Notes under the pieces: model-generated
The model's database searches: none
What the model was told of the DNA's origin: nothing
Seen by the model: only the letters and a program-made list of their open reading frames with translations
In this document: positions 41,302 to 41,529 of the stretch, one piece after another
Position numbering within the stretch: the first letter of the stretch is position 1
Layout: each line of letters starts with the position of its first letter
Origin: Campylobacterales bacterium
GTDB taxonomy: Bacteria > Campylobacterota > Campylobacteria > Campylobacterales > Sulfurospirillaceae
DNA: 41,529 bases
Assembly: GCA_024280575.1 (NCBI GenBank)
Contig: JAJRPV010000049.1
Coordinates: 1-41,529, forward strand
Direction: 5' to 3'
Position numbers and translations under genes: made by a program

Positions 41302-41529
41302 ATGAATACAAAAATATATCTTTCTATGATATGTATTTTGAGCTTAAGTGCAAATGCTACGGATTTAGGAACCGTAGATGTTTCACAAGTTGTTCAAAGT
41401 AAAGTTATAGAAAATGTAAACATTGAAGATGTTAAAAATGCTGACTTGGCTGAAATGCTGACAAATTCAACACCTGCCATATCTATACAAAGAAGAAGCG
41501 GTATAGCAAATGATATCATCCTCAGAGGG
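41302..41529 (+). CDS. TonB-dependent outer-membrane receptor, N-terminal part
   Basis: The gene runs off the right edge after 76 codons. It has a signal peptide (residues 1-19, ending SANAT) and the start of a plug domain: EDVKNADLAEMLTNSTPAIS followed by IQRRSGIANDIILRG. That pattern (a helix leading into a Leu-x-x-x-Pro-x-Ile strand and an I-x-L-R-G end) is the plug of TonB receptors. AAGGAGAG precedes the ATG. The ligand (siderophore, metal or other) cannot be told from this part. Confidence 0.8.
   Translation, partial: MNTKIYLSMICILSLSANATDLGTVDVSQVVQSKVIENVNIEDVKNADLAEMLTNSTPAISIQRRSGIANDIILRG

Noticed and set aside
1-41529. tRNA genes
   Set aside because: I looked in all gaps for cloverleaf patterns with GGTTCGAATCC-like T arms and found none; the gaps are short and taken up by promoters, repeats and hairpins.

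Overview
The window is AT-rich chromosomal DNA from a member of the Campylobacterota (Epsilonproteobacteria), most likely a free-living sulfur oxidiser related to Sulfurimonas, Sulfuricurvum or Sulfurovum. This rests on the protein character, the set of small periplasmic c-type cytochromes, the split YeeE/YedE plus superoxide-reductase-like cluster, and the rpiB-apt-trpB-dedA-pepA-ychF order. No prophage, plasmid, CRISPR array, tRNA or rRNA was seen. Nearly all of it is dense housekeeping sequence, and no gap exceeds 300 bases apart from the RNase P RNA gene.

Layout. 1-1198 (minus): a DUF1924 cytochrome c, a dihaem cytochrome c and the start of a cytochrome b561-like membrane protein form one operon. 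1300-1647: an orphan hypothetical. 1687-4158 (plus): two EamA/DMT permeases and a methyltransferase gene broken by one in-frame TAA. 4161-6396 (minus): truD, the RNase P RNA gene rnpB, then xthA. 6493-9973 (plus): a DUF5644 protein and an HdrB-like protein that look like cysteine-stripped SdhB/SdhE subunits, then a superoxide-reductase-like protein, two half-size YeeE/YedE transporters and a small helical-repeat protein. 9995-17626 (minus): bioA, rsmH, an FtsL-like ORF, an RND exporter and a chemoreceptor. 17719-21679 (plus): a PpiD/SurA-like periplasmic chaperone, ftsA and ftsZ. 21684-25134 (minus): prmC and an M48 protease, then a GGDEF/EAL protein. 25180-28125 (plus): an ABC-F ATPase and pfkA. 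28200-29732 (minus): purH. 29992-31137 (plus): a MalY-type lyase. 31148-31477 (minus): a cytochrome c. 31556-34071 (plus): folD, lepB and a site-2-type protease. 34079-34720 (minus): adk. 34832-40627 (plus): rpiB, a coiled-coil protein, a 28-residue microprotein, apt, trpB, dedA, pepA and ychF. 40719-41529: a thioredoxin-like protein and the start of a TonB-dependent receptor.

The most unusual content is not a gene. A family of about 80-bp repeats occurs at three loci (662-777, 29738-29899, 32441-32589). Each full unit has two hairpins whose stem sequences vary but keep pairing, joined by a nearly invariant linker GCTTCAGTCGCGAGGAATTT and ending in AAAGGGGACA. In front of lepB and purH that end supplies the ribosome-binding site. 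A second signal is the palindromic word CTACATGTA(G), found at nine places in unrelated genes. Third, four core genes (ftsL-like, pfkA, trpB, ychF) each lack exactly one base, in or beside an A run, which points to sequencing or assembly error rather than gene decay.
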